From Sphagnum compactum (taxonomy: Eukaryota; Bryophyta; Sphagnopsida; Sphagnales): a DNA stretch of 64,000 nucleotides. The position numbers were made by a program, and so were the translations under genes. How positions within the stretch are numbered: the first letter of the stretch is position 1; each line of letters starts with the position of its first letter. The DNA is taken from contig OZ234502.1 of assembly GCA_965153455.1 (NCBI GenBank), positions 1,157,267 through 1,221,266 of the forward strand. Reading direction: 5' to 3'. Shown piece after piece: positions 23,900-35,481 of the stretch. Below the pieces are notes generated by a model that saw nothing but the letters and a program-made list of their open reading frames with translations, searched no databases and had not been told where the DNA came from.

Positions 23900-25490
23900 A
23901 TATTTGCAGGCACTTGTGCGGGGTTTCGTGTCCAGACCAGTTCGGGATCCATTTCTTGCAGTGGGAGTCAATTACTCCTAACTAGATGATTAGATGGTAA
24001 TTGGAAGGTAATTGGAGGCAATCCGTTCGGCAACATCTCCCAAACATCCCTGAATAACACTCCCAATTTCACTAAAGGAAAATAACATGTACATAGGTTC
24101 CCATAGCTGATGGCAAACGTGGCAATCCTCGCGTAGTCAAACATCCTGTAGGGTTGGCAAATAAAATGTCTCTTCCCGAAAAAAATTCTCTGGGGAAGGG
24201 GGCCTCGCTGTACTATCCCAGTTTACTTTTACTAGGGCACGTGAGGCTGCTGGTCACTCGTACTTCTAGTAAGCCAGCAGACGAATCAGTCTCTGCTGAA
24301 GCAGGGTTTCGGCTTTCAGTTTTCTGATGTATCTGAAGTGGGGATCATCCATAAGATAGTTTAGCCAAATTTGCCTATAAACAGGATATGAAAGTAAAAA
24401 GGATAAAGTATCCTTCACATTTTTGGCTACATGTTAGAACCCAATAGAGAAATCTGGCAGTTTATTAACAGAAAAATTCAAAAGACATTTGGGGATACAG
24501 GAAACCCAAATAAAAACAGATTTACAACCACTTTGGAAAAGAATTTAACAAACTGGCTTAATTTTGCCAGAAAAAAACACCAGTGCTGAAAGATCTGTGC
24601 AGTGTGGAGTCAATAGTCTGTGATAAGAGGCTGCTGCGTTGTGGGAGAAGGAGAAAGTGAGAGATAAATCAAATGTAAGGACTGGTCAAACTGGTTTCAG
24701 GCTTCAGCCACCAGCTAAATTGCTATTTCCTTCAGTCGCGGAAAAACCCCAAATTAGTCGGAGGTTTGAAATAGGAAGTTGCATGCCCACGAGTTTTACA
24801 TGTTTCAAGGCACTGTGCAATTGTCGGTATCCATGGGTGGATGCCTCGTTCATACTGAAATGCAGTGGCCTCCCCCAACGACCCTCCCCGCCCACGAGCT
24901 GTGGGTCCATATTGTACCAACTTGGCGCCAGTTACCGCCCTGACTATTGTGACTGATTGGGTCACCCTGCTTCTGACAGAGTGACCTAGCGTGAACCAAG
25001 GTACCCTGGAGGATGGATGGTACGTGGATGAGATACACTTTTTCATTCTATTCTTGTCACATAGGCTAACCACAGCAGTTACCTATGTAGGAACCATGCA
25101 CATGCATCTGCCTACCTAGAAATGGCCAAGTGCTGTACCTATTTGCCTACCTACATATAAGTACAACCATTCACGTTTGCTACCTACTTAACTATAATAT
25201 TTATTACTTACCCAATTACAGAGGCAAATTATCCCATGAGCCTAGAGTCTGGAGTATGCATAAACTTAGAAACAAACATGGGATGAATATAAGCATTCAT
25301 CTTCATTATAGATGAATGTTTTATTTTATTATTAAGTTTTTATCCTCGTGAATTGTGAATTGTGAATGTGTAAATTAATCACACTTTTCAATGTGTAAAT
25401 TCCAATTTCTTGTTGAATTTCTTGTTGACTAATCGAAGGCTGTTGCAGTGATGTTAAATTGTATACATATCAATGAGACTTTTCTGAAAT
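23900..25490. other. no gene seen
   Basis: Balanced-composition DNA with several ORFs of 60-110 codons on both strands at 24640-25070 that overlap each other and match nothing I know. AGGAAGTTGCATGCC at 24776 recurs at 33438. Confidence 0.4.
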
Positions 25491-25493
25491 AAA

Positions 25494-25862
25494 ATGAATT
25501 ACATGGAACTAATTGGCTTCATGTTGCCCAAAGTGTTCAGTACCGTTCATTTTCGATTGCGATGTTCATCAATTCGGAACCTTCGATCAAGGGTATATAA
25601 TCACCAGCTTCTTTGCCTATGGAGGAGAGGACTTGACAAGCTTTTAAATGAAGTTACGTCCCTCTCATCAAAGCAGGCCCGACTAGCTGGCAGACAAATA
25701 GGCAGCATTCATGATTACTGTTCGAAAAATTGTAAAAACTCACAGCCATCTACAGTTCGCCATGAATTCAGGTACTTGGAACATGAGTTCTACTGCGCGC
25801 TTGAGGAGCCCATTCTAACTGTTTGGACATTGCATTGTCTGGTCAACGGCAAATCATCCTAG
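25494..25862 (+). other. unrecognised 122-codon ORF
   Basis: It contains SIHDYCSKNCKNSQPSTVRH and LEHEFYCALEEP. The second string and its DNA (GAGTTCTACTGCGCGCTTG) loosely resemble the EFF..LTPEGP block of locus B3. Just inside it, 25590-25640 has TATATAATCACCAGCTTC and CTTGACAAGC, echoing family A promoter words. I regard it as a possible scrambled duplicate, not a gene. Confidence 0.2.
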
Positions 25863-26073
25863 CAGTACTCGCCTAGTGGCATCAAGTCGCGAGTTCCATG
25901 ATGGGTATCTTCTGGCAAAATACTCATCATCTTCCTCCGTAGAACTGAAATCAACAGAAATGAAGCGGCGTTTAGTGCACCTTTGCAATTCTTTGTGTAA
26001 TAAGGTTGGGAGCTGCTCTCTGGTGGGAACCCAAGCATGAGCGAGGAAATTACTCTGGTAGACAACAGCTGCT

Positions 26074-26230
26074 CACGGGAAATTCCTGTATTGGTGCGAG
26101 GAATCACCCTGGTCACAGGGATGCTCTTGCAGACAGCCTGCTTGCGTGGCTATATTAACAACTGCTCCTGAAGACTGATCTCTTCACAAGCTACTTGCCG
26201 GCTTCATCGACTCGTATCTCGTTTCAGATC
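26074..26230 (+). promoter_or_regulatory. A2 promoter and start of leader
   Basis: CACGGGAAATTCCTGTATTG at 26074 matches the distal CACGAAATT block of A1 and A3. TATATTAA is at 26151, 77 bp on, then CTCCTGAAGACTGATCTCTT and CACAAG, then CGGCTTCATCGACTCG. Spacing agrees with the other two promoters to within a few bases. It is more diverged than A1 versus A3. Confidence 0.6.
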
Positions 26231-26594
26231 CCGCAGTCTCTCGCTCTTACGCACATACAGCCTCCACTCTCATTCCCACAAGTCTGATAAATCAGTAGTT
26301 CTTACCCCACTGGATGCACTGTGAACGTCAGTTTGCATAGCTATCTGAAATTCCAAGCTTCTGTTCTCGGTCTCGGACTACCAGAACTACTGGTCTACTG
26401 GTAGATGACTCATGATTGACAAGGTTCCAGATACGGATTCCTCATCGTAACAGTATAGTCCGTAAAGCCTACCTGAGGGACTGGACTGCTTTCTCACAAA
26501 CAACTGGAGAACATCCTTTCACCATCCCCATAAGTTTTAAGCGCTTCTTTTCCTTTTCTTCTGAGACCGCATACACACACGTTACCTTCACACA

Positions 26595-26948
26595 ATGGCG
26601 ATCCTGAGTGCTCAGACGAAGGTGATGATCAATTACCCTGATCCCCACAATTGCCAAGGCACTCCTTCTCCAAGCCAACATTGCGGATCGAGAGGAGGAC
26701 GAAAGAGCCAGTGTCTTTATAGTCCGCAATTCAGCACTTCTGCATCATCTGACCCTGTTCTACGTATTCCGGAAGAGTTTTGCAGCCGACAAGAGAGGAG
26801 TGACTACCCGAAAGGTGATCGAACATTCGGATTCTATCCGACCGTGGGCCTCTCGGCAATCGCTCTCGAAGATCCCCACCGGTGCACAGAATTTCCCTGC
26901 CCTGTGTGCAATCCACCACCACCACCACCACCACCAGCAGAGACTTGA
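26595..26948 (+). CDS. family A small cysteine-motif protein, copy A2
   Basis: 117 residues. The N-terminus MAILSAQTKVMINYPDPHNC matches A1 and A3. Module 1 has lost one cysteine (Cys20, then Cys30 before GSRGG). Module 2 is the best preserved in the cluster: HRCTEFPCPVC with Cys97-x4-Cys102-x2-Cys105. Module 3 is absent: after CN the frame runs through eight prolines encoded by a CCA/CCT-type microsatellite and ends AET. Between modules, GDRTFGF matches GDHTVGF of A1. Conserved blocks despite large divergence suggest the proteins were under selection. The leader from TATA to ATG is about 440 bp, so a leader intron is possible. Function unknown. Confidence 0.68.
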   Translation: MAILSAQTKVMINYPDPHNCQGTPSPSQHCGSRGGRKSQCLYSPQFSTSASSDPVLRIPEEFCSRQERSDYPKGDRTFGFYPTVGLSAIALEDPHRCTEFPCPVCNPPPPPPPPAET

Positions 26949-28009
26949 TCAATGTAGTCAAGATCGGCTGCATTGATTAGTCCTCAGACAGTTCAAATTT
27001 GGTATGTACAGGGAAAACGTATCCGTGAACGGTTTTCTTTGTGGTGACTTCAGAATTCAATTTGCCCACAAATTTCATTCCGAACATAATTCATTTGTGT
27101 TATTTCTACCTATAGAATTTACATCATACAATGACGTTGTCCACTTGCTGTTCTAGCTTTTAAATGTGTGCATGTACAGGGTTTATTATTGATTTTTTAG
27201 AGTTCCCAAGTTTACAGTAGGGAGTTTAGCTAGTTGGCTAGACTCTAATATAACAGCTATTATATGTTTTTGCATCCTGATCTGACGTCGTTTAGAAGCT
27301 ATTCGATTGGCCGTCGCACTCTAGAGATCGCCAGGATGGTGGAATAGCTTCCTTTGTAAATTGGATCATTTGATCCTTTGAATAATGGCATATTTACAAA
27401 ATGTGTGACTCTTCCGTCTCTGAGATTGAATCTGGGAATCCCTCCAGCGTACTATTTGCTCCATCTCTGCCTGTGTATGGTTTTAGAATGTCGATTTATT
27501 GAATAGTTGCAGCGCCGACCTTGGATGTCGATATTGCAGGAATTCAGGTACTTAACACTTAATGACAGCTCTAGCCTCTACCAGACTTGTTACCATTTAA
27601 TGCGTATATAGGTATAAATTCATTTTTCTTTAGGTGACGACGTCCTAGCTCGGGTTTAGCTTGATGAGCTCCTAAAGGTATCCGTGATAGAACCTGACAT
27701 ACTACATGTATATTCATGTTCTGTACCTCGGTTTGTTGCCATCTGGATGTCTTTAGTTGTATTAATGACCAGAATGACTGGATTCGGATTGGATTCAGTG
27801 GTATTTTCTCCGCATAACGTGCGGTTTCCATTCATGTTCATAGATGGAAATAAGCTATCTAGATTTTGCATGCTACCTTCTAGAATCTAGATCTATCTTT
27901 CTGTATGCAAGGTTTTTGGGGGTAAGCCGACCACATGGTCCGCGTCATCAGTTCTCTTATCGATTCAAGATCATCCATTATCTGCAAATAGATAAAAACA
28001 GTCAATAGA
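26949..28009. other. no gene seen
   Basis: 3' flank of A2 and spacer to locus B2; only short ORFs. Confidence 0.45.
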
Positions 28010-28720
28010 CTTTCCAACCTCGCCTGAAGTTATCACAAATACACATTTCATGCGAACTCTCAATGATTTGCCTCGTTCATGATGACCCCATTCCAGTTTC
28101 TCGCCAGGTTGTCGCTGGAAGCTCCCATGCTGACAGGGTGCACAAAGAAAGGGCTTTGATGTGCACTCGCCAATCGTTCCTTGCCTGATCCATAATATCT
28201 GCTGTTCATTGCCCGTCAAACTCGGCTGTCAGAATACCTACTACTATGCCGACTGTTCAATTACGCGACCTGAAATCACTAGACTCTGTCAGTCTTTAAT
28301 CTTGACTATGTATGCCGAGTGCATTGTTGCAACGTGGGAATGTTACCTTCTGCAAGCACTTCGAGCTCAATTTCGAAGGGCCTTTTGCACGTCATTGCAA
28401 TTTCTCCGTAGAATTCAAACAATTCAGTTAGTCATATCCTTGCTTCATGGTCTTGGTTTTCCTTTCCCCCCAAACATCTTTTCATAGACAAAGCTGACAA
28501 GCGACTAAACAGAGGAAGCCACGTACGACAGGAGTGCCCGGAAGGAATATAGAATAACTGAAAGTCTTACTGAAGCCTTTGTAACAAGGTAGTTTCGGGT
28601 CGTTCACATAAAAGCGGACATATCTAATAATGAGAGTTTTTCTGCAGCCCTAGTTCCCTAGCACATGACATAGAGATGAATCACCTTTACTCAGTATGTT
28701 TAGTACAGTTCGCTCTTAGT
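28010..28720 (+). pseudogene. family B locus, copy B2 (unrecognised)
   Basis: It aligns along its length with the reverse complement of 39210-39905. Shared blocks in order: CATTTCATGCGAA..TGCCTCGTTCATG; GTTGTCGCTGGAAGCT; TCGTTCCTTGCCTGATCC; a coding-like block VKLGCQNTYYYADCSITRPE (from 28215); ACGTGGGAATG; CKHFELNFEGP (B3: CCEFFVLTPEGP); WFSFPPKHL near 28445; and TCTAATAATGAGAGTTTTTC followed by TGCAG, a good 3' splice site also present in B3. Reading frames do not join without gaps, so it is either a multi-exon gene I cannot assemble or a decayed copy. The preserved Cys-rich block and acceptor indicate plus-strand sense. Confidence 0.45.
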
Positions 28721-29074
28721 CAAGTTATACTACAAAATTACAGATCCGGTCATGTTTACCGATGAGATCTGCAGAGAGTTCTCATTATGCCATTCAAGAA
28801 TACATACCATGGTTGAAGGATCCAAACACTGAAATATTTCTTTTGTTATATTTTGGCAGAAGTTTTGAAATAGTTCATTGAATTACTCCATGAGAATGTG
28901 TGGGAACGTGTGGGAAGCTAATGATTTTCAGTGGTTCCTCCAATATCTTTAAGTGCATTAGTGCATTCATTCATGAGGATGGATTGGTCTCTGTTATGAT
29001 TACGCTTTTTGGACCCCTAGGCATTTCATGCACTTTGTTTTTTAAAAAATTTCTCTCTGCTATGACACATTGGA
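28721..29074. other. no gene seen
   Basis: Transition from the balanced-composition cluster to AT-rich repeats. Confidence 0.4.
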
Positions 29075-29560
29075 ATTTGGAAGTGTGCTCACACAACTTT
29101 TCAGTTTTGACAAGTTTCACAGTTAATAGCTTTGGAAGTGTGTTCACACAGTTTTCAGTTTTGATAAGTTTCAGAGTTAATATAATTTTAGAAGTGTGCC
29201 TACACAATTTTTCAGTTTTGACAAGTTTCACAATTAATAATTTTGGAAGTGTTCTCACATAACTCTTTAGTTTTAATAAGTTTTATAGTTAATAACTTTG
29301 GAAGTGTGCTCACATAATTTTTCAGATTTAGTTTTGAAAGTGTGTTCACACAACTTTTCAGTTTTGATAAATTTTTCAATTAATAGCTTTGAAAGTGCTT
29401 TCATGCAATTTTTTAGTTCTGATAAGTTTCTTAGATAATAATTTTGAAAGTGTGCTCACACAACTCTTCAGTTTTGAAAAGTTTCACAATTAATAATTTT
29501 GAAAGTGTGCTCATACTACTCTTTAGTTTTGACAAGTTTCACGTTAATAATAGTTTGCAG
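29075..29560. repeat. 55-bp tandem repeat, about 9 units
   Basis: Units share TTGGAAGTGTGCTCACACAA, TTTTCAGTTTTGACAAGTTT and CACAGTTAATA. AAGTG starts at 29081, 29136, 29192, 29247, 29302, 29338, 29393, 29448 and 29503: a regular 55-56-bp period with one shortened 36-bp unit in the middle. ORFs across it are repeat-derived. Confidence 0.85.
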
Positions 29561-31932
29561 AACAATGTGAGCACCAAAGATCACAAATGTGTCAAATGAA
29601 AATATATTAAATCTTTGTTGTAATGAACTGATAAACTGTATCATAGAGTTAATATTTAGAGTCTCTGTCCAAGTGGACTTCTAAGTTGGTCCAAGTAGCA
29701 TCCCAAGATTGAGTTGATTTTAAATGGTGACATGTTTTTAGAACTTGTCTAATTTGTAACAATACTAGTTGTGCAAAATTTGTTACCAAACTGAAATCAA
29801 AGTCAAAATGTGGTGAATTTTTTTGCAAAAAAATTCCAAATTTTGTCAATTTTTAAAGGAAAAAGAAAATATTATGACAGAATAATCTCTAATTTTCATT
29901 TTTCGCATTTTGGTGAAACTTCACATCAAAAAAATGTTGCCAAGTTTGCCATTTTAAAAATTTAAATTCGACAATGATTGCAACTAAATTCATTGGTTTC
30001 TACAGACACAAATATAGTATCATATGGATGTTGCATACATAATTGATATTACACCTTTTCCACATAGAAAAGTGCTTCTCCATGGAAAAGGCTACTTGAA
30101 GGGGAGGTATTTTATATCCATAAACAGACATCCATCAAGAAAGATTTGATGAATCAACCTAGCAGTAATGTAAATCTGGCAAATTCCTAGTCCCTTGATC
30201 TCCCAATAAGTCTAAATTAGCCTTTTTCTTTTCAAGTGTGAAAAAATAAAAATAAAATTGTTTTCACATAATTTTCTTTTCAAATAGTCAAATTGCAAAT
30301 GGTGTAATCAGAATTAAACAAGCCAAAAAGGGTGTTAGACGACAAAGGAAAATAGTCAAAATTATTAAAAAATAATGTTTTACCATTTAAAACCATGAAT
30401 CATAATCATGGTAGTCACAACAAGTTTTTTTTTTTCTCATTCATATGAATGTTAAGAAATTCAAGCCAAAAATTCATTGGATAAAAATTTTAATTTTAAT
30501 TCTGATTTAGGTTCTTTGAAAGTGAACATGTATTGCATCAAAAGGAGTCAATTTTGCAAAGGACTATCAAAAGGATATGCACAATTATGAACAAAGATAA
30601 CTTCCAAATTGTTAATTCTAGAATCTACTTTGACATGGGGCAAAGTTTTTACACCCTCCTTTTCTTTCTATCCCCAATGTGGCAACTTGCAAAAACTCAA
30701 TTACTCCATTAGACCTAATTATAAACAAATAACAAAAATAAAAAGATGTGATGTTCATGCATAATGAAATCATTGGAATAAAAGCCAACCTTGAATTATT
30801 AGATGCCCCAACCCAAAATGCCTAGGTGAAGGCATAGATAAATATTCCAAAATTTGAAAAAAAAAAACCATACATCTATGCCAATAAAAGTAGCAATCTT
30901 CTTACATAGTAAGATGGCCATAAGACTAACCACTTAGTGGTCTCCTTAATGCAATTTCTCCTTTGAACCCATTCCCAAATTGTTGTGTAATTCATAAAAA
31001 AGTTTCAAGCTTGTAAAATTCTTGGGCATGCATTTTAACCACCAAGTCTAAATGGATAGTCAAGTGGTTACGGAACTTATATTTTGTGAAGTTGACTATG
31101 GAAAAGGTTTTTCATCCTCCACATTGCTTAGGACGATAACAATGGCCAACTCTACAAGCCTGTAATATTTTAACAATTTTTGACCCATGATAACATTAGA
31201 GCCCAAACATCCCCACAATTTTGTTATGGGGTTATAGTCAAGTGGTGGATGCAAGGTACCATGGGAATAAGGTTATTAATGTCAACCTTGTCACGTCCTA
31301 TCAATCACATCAATTTAGAAATCAACACAACCCGTTGTCATGTCAATTTAAGGTAAACTTAAGGTGAAGTTATACTAAGTACAATAATTTTTGTATCAAG
31401 GGTAAAATAGTCACCCTTGTAGACATAACACATGTGGACTATGTAAAAAAGTTACCATGCAAAGCCTACATGTGCATTCTTGGTTGAAGAATTAAGAGAA
31501 AATTAAATGATGGAACTATTTTAAATGTCGTAGTGAAAACTGTTGGAGTTTCTTATATAAATAGAAAGATCGTAGCCATCCATTTAATCCACTACATTGA
31601 TTTCAACAATTTGTTGCATCATGTAATTAATCTCAATTAACCATCATCATGAAATGGGTTAGAAATTTGAATAGTAATGTGAAACACTTAACTTTTGATG
31701 TGAATCAACAATATATATGGATTACTCATCTGGGTTTGGAAAGTGGTGTGACAAGATTTTGACTAAGGATGTATATGTAATAGTTATAGCACAAGTGGAG
31801 GTAGACTATGCAAGTAATATTCTTCACCTTAACCCTTTCTATTTTTGCAACTTTTGCAACTTGTATTGCATTTTCAATGTTCATAATCACATGCATTAAA
31901 TTTTGGAAAATGAATATTTGGGTTTCTTTGTA
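29561..31932. other. no gene seen
   Basis: AT-rich spacer. TAGTCAAGTGGT words at about 31058 and 31229 look faintly tRNA-like but have no B box. Confidence 0.5.
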
Positions 31933-32434
31933 TGGTAGAGGCTATTGATTGCCTTGTGAAAGATCTAGAAGGGAGATTTTCTACTCATGGGGTGATAGAT
32001 AGCATGGTGTGGTGTATCCACAATATTGGCTATAGTTAAGTACAGAAGCAAATTTTGCCAAACATTTATGTGTGATTAAAGAAACATATTTCCACCTCAA
32101 GTAAATGGGCAATTATGATCTATGGGTGCTTAGAGTGCTTTTAGTAGTTACATTTGACATTGAACAGTCTATGTTCAAGTTATCAATGAAATCAAATGCA
32201 GTTGATGCCATGGCCAAACCTATTGATGTGAGTCATGTCTTTTGCCTTTGGTGCATTTTTTTAACATCCAGAGTTCTTTCTTCTTCTTTTCCAAAATATT
32301 TCAAATTGGCAAAGATTGCCATGGTACAAGTTATTGGGAGCATAGAGGATGAGTGCTACTTCAGCTCTTTGGCATTTTGCAAATCCAAGTTGCAGAATCG
32401 ACTCACTACCAACCTAGAACACATATTTAATTAA
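31933..32434 (+). mobile_element. hAT-like transposase relic, second family
   Basis: Plus-strand pieces fit one hAT-type transposase C-terminal half: CLVKDLEGRFSTHGVIDSM, then in another frame YPQYWL, then MFKLSMKSNAVDAMAKP, then KYFKLAKIAMVQVIGSIEDE and the end FCKSKLQNRLTTNLEHIFN. The SIEDE...KLQNRL part corresponds to the hAT dimerisation motif (S.EDERTFS...K.RNRL). Frame shifts and stops show it is dead. It differs in sequence from the relic at 1-316. Confidence 0.6.
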
Positions 32435-33239
32435 TTTAGGACTAAATTGTTAATTTAGGACTTCACCCAACCTGGTGGATGGTATGAACTTTGCTTGGTG
32501 ACCTTACATTCAAGTAAAAACAACAATCATTCAAAAATATTACATCCATGTAAACATTTTGTCTCAAAAAAATTCATACCAATTTTTTTATGCAACATTT
32601 TCAATAATTGGTTTGTTGTATTGAAGTTTGGCCAATGATTCATGAACCATTGAGCATTGTGGTCACTTGTTATTAGTTGGATGGTTTTATTAAGAAGTCT
32701 TTGTGATTCGGTAGAAGGTTTGCCAAGTTCCAACTTGCTTAGGATTCTCCTTCTGAGAATTGACAAAAGCTAAAATCCCTACAACAACTTGGTGGCAGGA
32801 GCCAGAATTCCTATAAGATTCTGACCCCTGCAACCAGAAACAACCACCTTGAAAAAAAAACCAATCGCCTAATTAAACTCCATTTCTCCTTAATTTTTTG
32901 CCAAAAAAATACTATTTAAAAAAACCTTTAGCCTGCTGGAGTCCAACCCATTCCAGCCAGTGGCTACCTTAGCACCACAAGGGCTGAAACAGTAGCCAAA
33001 TGTCATACTTTTGCAAAACAGAAAAAAAACATTGTTTGACCCTGTTATAAGTGACTTCGGAAAATGTGGAAACATTTACAGTCTCTAGGACTGATTGAAT
33101 TGGAGCTGCTAGTTTGCTAAAGTTAGAACTACGGTCCCTTGGGGAAAATTGTCAAACCTTTTTTCTATTGGGACGATGTCGGAATGGACCTCATAATGTC
33201 CCCATTCATTTGTACTTGCAAAAGTGAATTTTTTTTTGA
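32435..33239. other. no gene seen
   Basis: Contains a 79-codon minus-strand ORF (32766-32527) without recognised motifs. Confidence 0.45.
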
Positions 33240-33412
33240 CCACATAATCTTCTAATAGGCCCGCAAACCACCAGTCTGGTGCTGAAAAATTTGTGACACC
33301 TGTAGTGCGCGATTAGGGAAGTAGAAGCTGAAGAAATTGATCAGAAATGCATTGTCAAGCGTTGAGTCTTCAGTTACCAGTTCAATGCCTATGTCCTTTA
33401 GTGGCACGTAAA
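33240..33412 (-). pseudogene. family C fragment, copy C1 (unrecognised)
   Basis: The minus strand reads MGVYVPLKDIGIELVTEDST, then NAFLINFFSFYFPNRALQ, and continues to a stop near 33258. It aligns with the plus-strand C2 at 35.5 kb: GIELVTEDSTLD against GIAALTETTKLD, and FLINFFSFYF against FLLNFFSFCF. The DNA match continues past the stop through GGCCTATTAGAAGATTATGT, implying a frameshift in C1. I do not recognise the protein. Confidence 0.4.
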
Positions 33413-33601
33413 CTCCCATAGTAGCCCCAGGCTAGGAACAGGAAGTTGCATGCCATGGACTTTGGGACCCATGCAAGCTCCTCCAAAATTTCTTAGAGCG
33501 TCTCCAGCTTTACCAGTAAATATTCCTGTACCCACAATTTAAGATGTCTAACAGTCACATTGTGTGAAATTGTGATTTTGACATTAAGTTGGCTTAGATT
33601 A

Positions 33602-33740
33602 ATATCATGAGCCTCCCAAAGTCCCCACCTCCAAGAAGAATTAGATTAATATCATGAGACTCCATGAGCCTCGTTTCAGATCTTAAACTGATAAGAACAG
33701 ATATTACACTTGATCTTAACCAAAAGACAGAGAAAGGGAT
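33602..33740 (-). ncRNA. U2 snRNA-derived sequence, probably a pseudogene
   Basis: The minus strand from 33740 reads ATCCCTTTCTCTGTCTTTTG, then GTTAAGATCAAGTGTAATAT and CTGTTCTTATCAGTTTAAG, unmistakably the 5' half of U2 (stem-loop I, branch-site recognition region, stem-loop II). An Sm-site-like ATTCTTCTTGG follows. Differences from canonical U2 include GGCC to TGTC and GGCT to GGTT in stem I, and GTAGTA to GTAATA in the branch-site recognition hexamer, which should prevent normal function. Similarity ends at about 33602, short of the full 190-odd nt. A duplicate of TTAGATTAATATCATGAG lies at 33594 and 33641. Confidence 0.85.
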
Positions 33741-34471
33741 TATGTTTGCTTAGGGTAGTGATAATTGTGAGAGCTGGAAAGAAAATGACTGTTTTTAATT
33801 GGTCGATCATAATGATTGGCCCAGGTGGTGAGAGTAAAGTAGCCTCTTTGTGTAGAGTGTTCAATTTTTTTCATAGAACGGGTGGGGAGTGGAGGAATAT
33901 TTAAAGACTGAATCTTTGAAAACATGAATACCAATAGGGGAGAACTGCTGGAGATGCTCTTTCATCACATTGTTCAAGTGCAGATTTAAATTATTTACCA
34001 TTGTCATACACTCAACCACAATCAAACCCTGGGCCCCCACTTTCATCCCCATGTTTTCATAATTATGGACATTCCAAAAGCACCTTAGTAGGGTTACAGC
34101 CCCAAAAAACAATTCACATTTTGACAAAATTTGCCACACAAAAAAAAGCGTTCATACATATCTACCCCTTGGATACAGCTTGTTTGATTTCATGACAGTA
34201 TCAGCATTTCTTTAAGTGGAAAATTTCGCCAAATTTTGACCTATATGAAGGACTTTTCATGGAAAAAACCGCCCAACTTCGCCAAATTTCGAAGAAGAAA
34301 ATTCCACATTGCCATATTTTAAAGGTAAGTTCCAATAGATAGCCACAATTATAGAAAGATTTTGTATTTTTTCTACTTTCATGTCTAGTATGTAGCCAAA
34401 TTAGACTAAATTATTTTCTGCATGATATCCACTTTGACTACATCAGAGAATCCTTAAAAGAAACCCAAAGT

Positions 34472-34693
34472 GTTCTTAATGCCTCCCATTTTGTACAGGG
34501 CCAGTCATTCCTGGTTATGAAAAATATTCCCAAAAGCTTGGGCTGTCCCTGGCCATCTAAATATTCTCATTAATAGGGTCAAGTTCTTAATGCTTCACAG
34601 TTTGTACTGGGCCAATCACTCCTGGTTATAAGAATATTCCCAAAAAGTTTGGGCTATATCTGGCCACCTGAATATTCCCATTACTATGGTCAA
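34472..34693. repeat. 111-bp tandem duplication
   Basis: Two units beginning GTTCTTAATGC at 34472 and 34583, both with TTTGTACWGGGCCARTCA, CTCCTGGTTAT and AATATTCCCAAAA. GGAATATT words continue to 34830. Confidence 0.7.
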
Positions 34694-35481
34694 GAGGGTT
34701 CTTTTAATATTCTTATGAGAATGGATAAGAAGCGGCCCCCCAGGAATATTTACAAGAATGGGGACTTCTTATCACTAATCATAGGAATATTCTCATAATT
34801 AGGGGTCATTATGAAGCATATTCCATACCATGGGCTATGGCCAATGGTAGTCTTTTAGCAACTCCATTGCTGCTATTGATATTTCTGTGTCACAGAAGGA
34901 AAATGGGTAGTGAACTGGTAGGGTAGCTAGGCTGGTGTTCAAACACTTAAGAAGTCAAAGGAGGTGAAATCCTCACACATTGTTCATCTGCTTTTGAAGC
35001 TCAAAGAACAGTTGTAGCCCTCCACCTAGAGGTTCCAATGCTGCAAAACTTGTTGAATTTGGTAAAGGAATGGGGGAGAATATGGGGTGTTTGGTTGAAA
35101 GGGTTTCAATGTCTGGTGATGGGTGATCTCCATTAATGTTTGGTGATTGATGATATAGACTAATATTTTGAGCTTAAAATTTTGGGCCTTTGCATCATTG
35201 TGTTTGGAATACAAAGAAGTTTTGTAAAGCCCTAGTTGGCACACCCATAGCAGATTAAACATTAGGAAGATATGATGCCAAAACTAGAGAGGGGTCTAGA
35301 GCTATTTTTTCAAAAATTTGAAGCAAACTATCACTCATCCTCGTCCTGTGCTTTCTTTGTTGTTCTTCCTGTGTCTTTTTTGTTGCTCCTTTGCCTCTGT
35401 TGCCAAAGAACATTTGTAGCCCTCCAGTTTGAGAGTCCAATGACACAAAAATTGATCAATTGAAATATTGACACAAAAATA
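34694..35481. other. no gene seen
   Basis: No supportable gene. 34980-35060 and 35385-35460 share short text (CCCTCCA..TTGAGAGTCCAATG against CCCTCCA..AGAGGTTCCAATG). Confidence 0.4.

Noticed and set aside
24639-25073. Gene on either strand at 24.6-25.1 kb
   Set aside because: Three overlapping ORFs of similar length, none with recognisable motifs or paralogues in the window.
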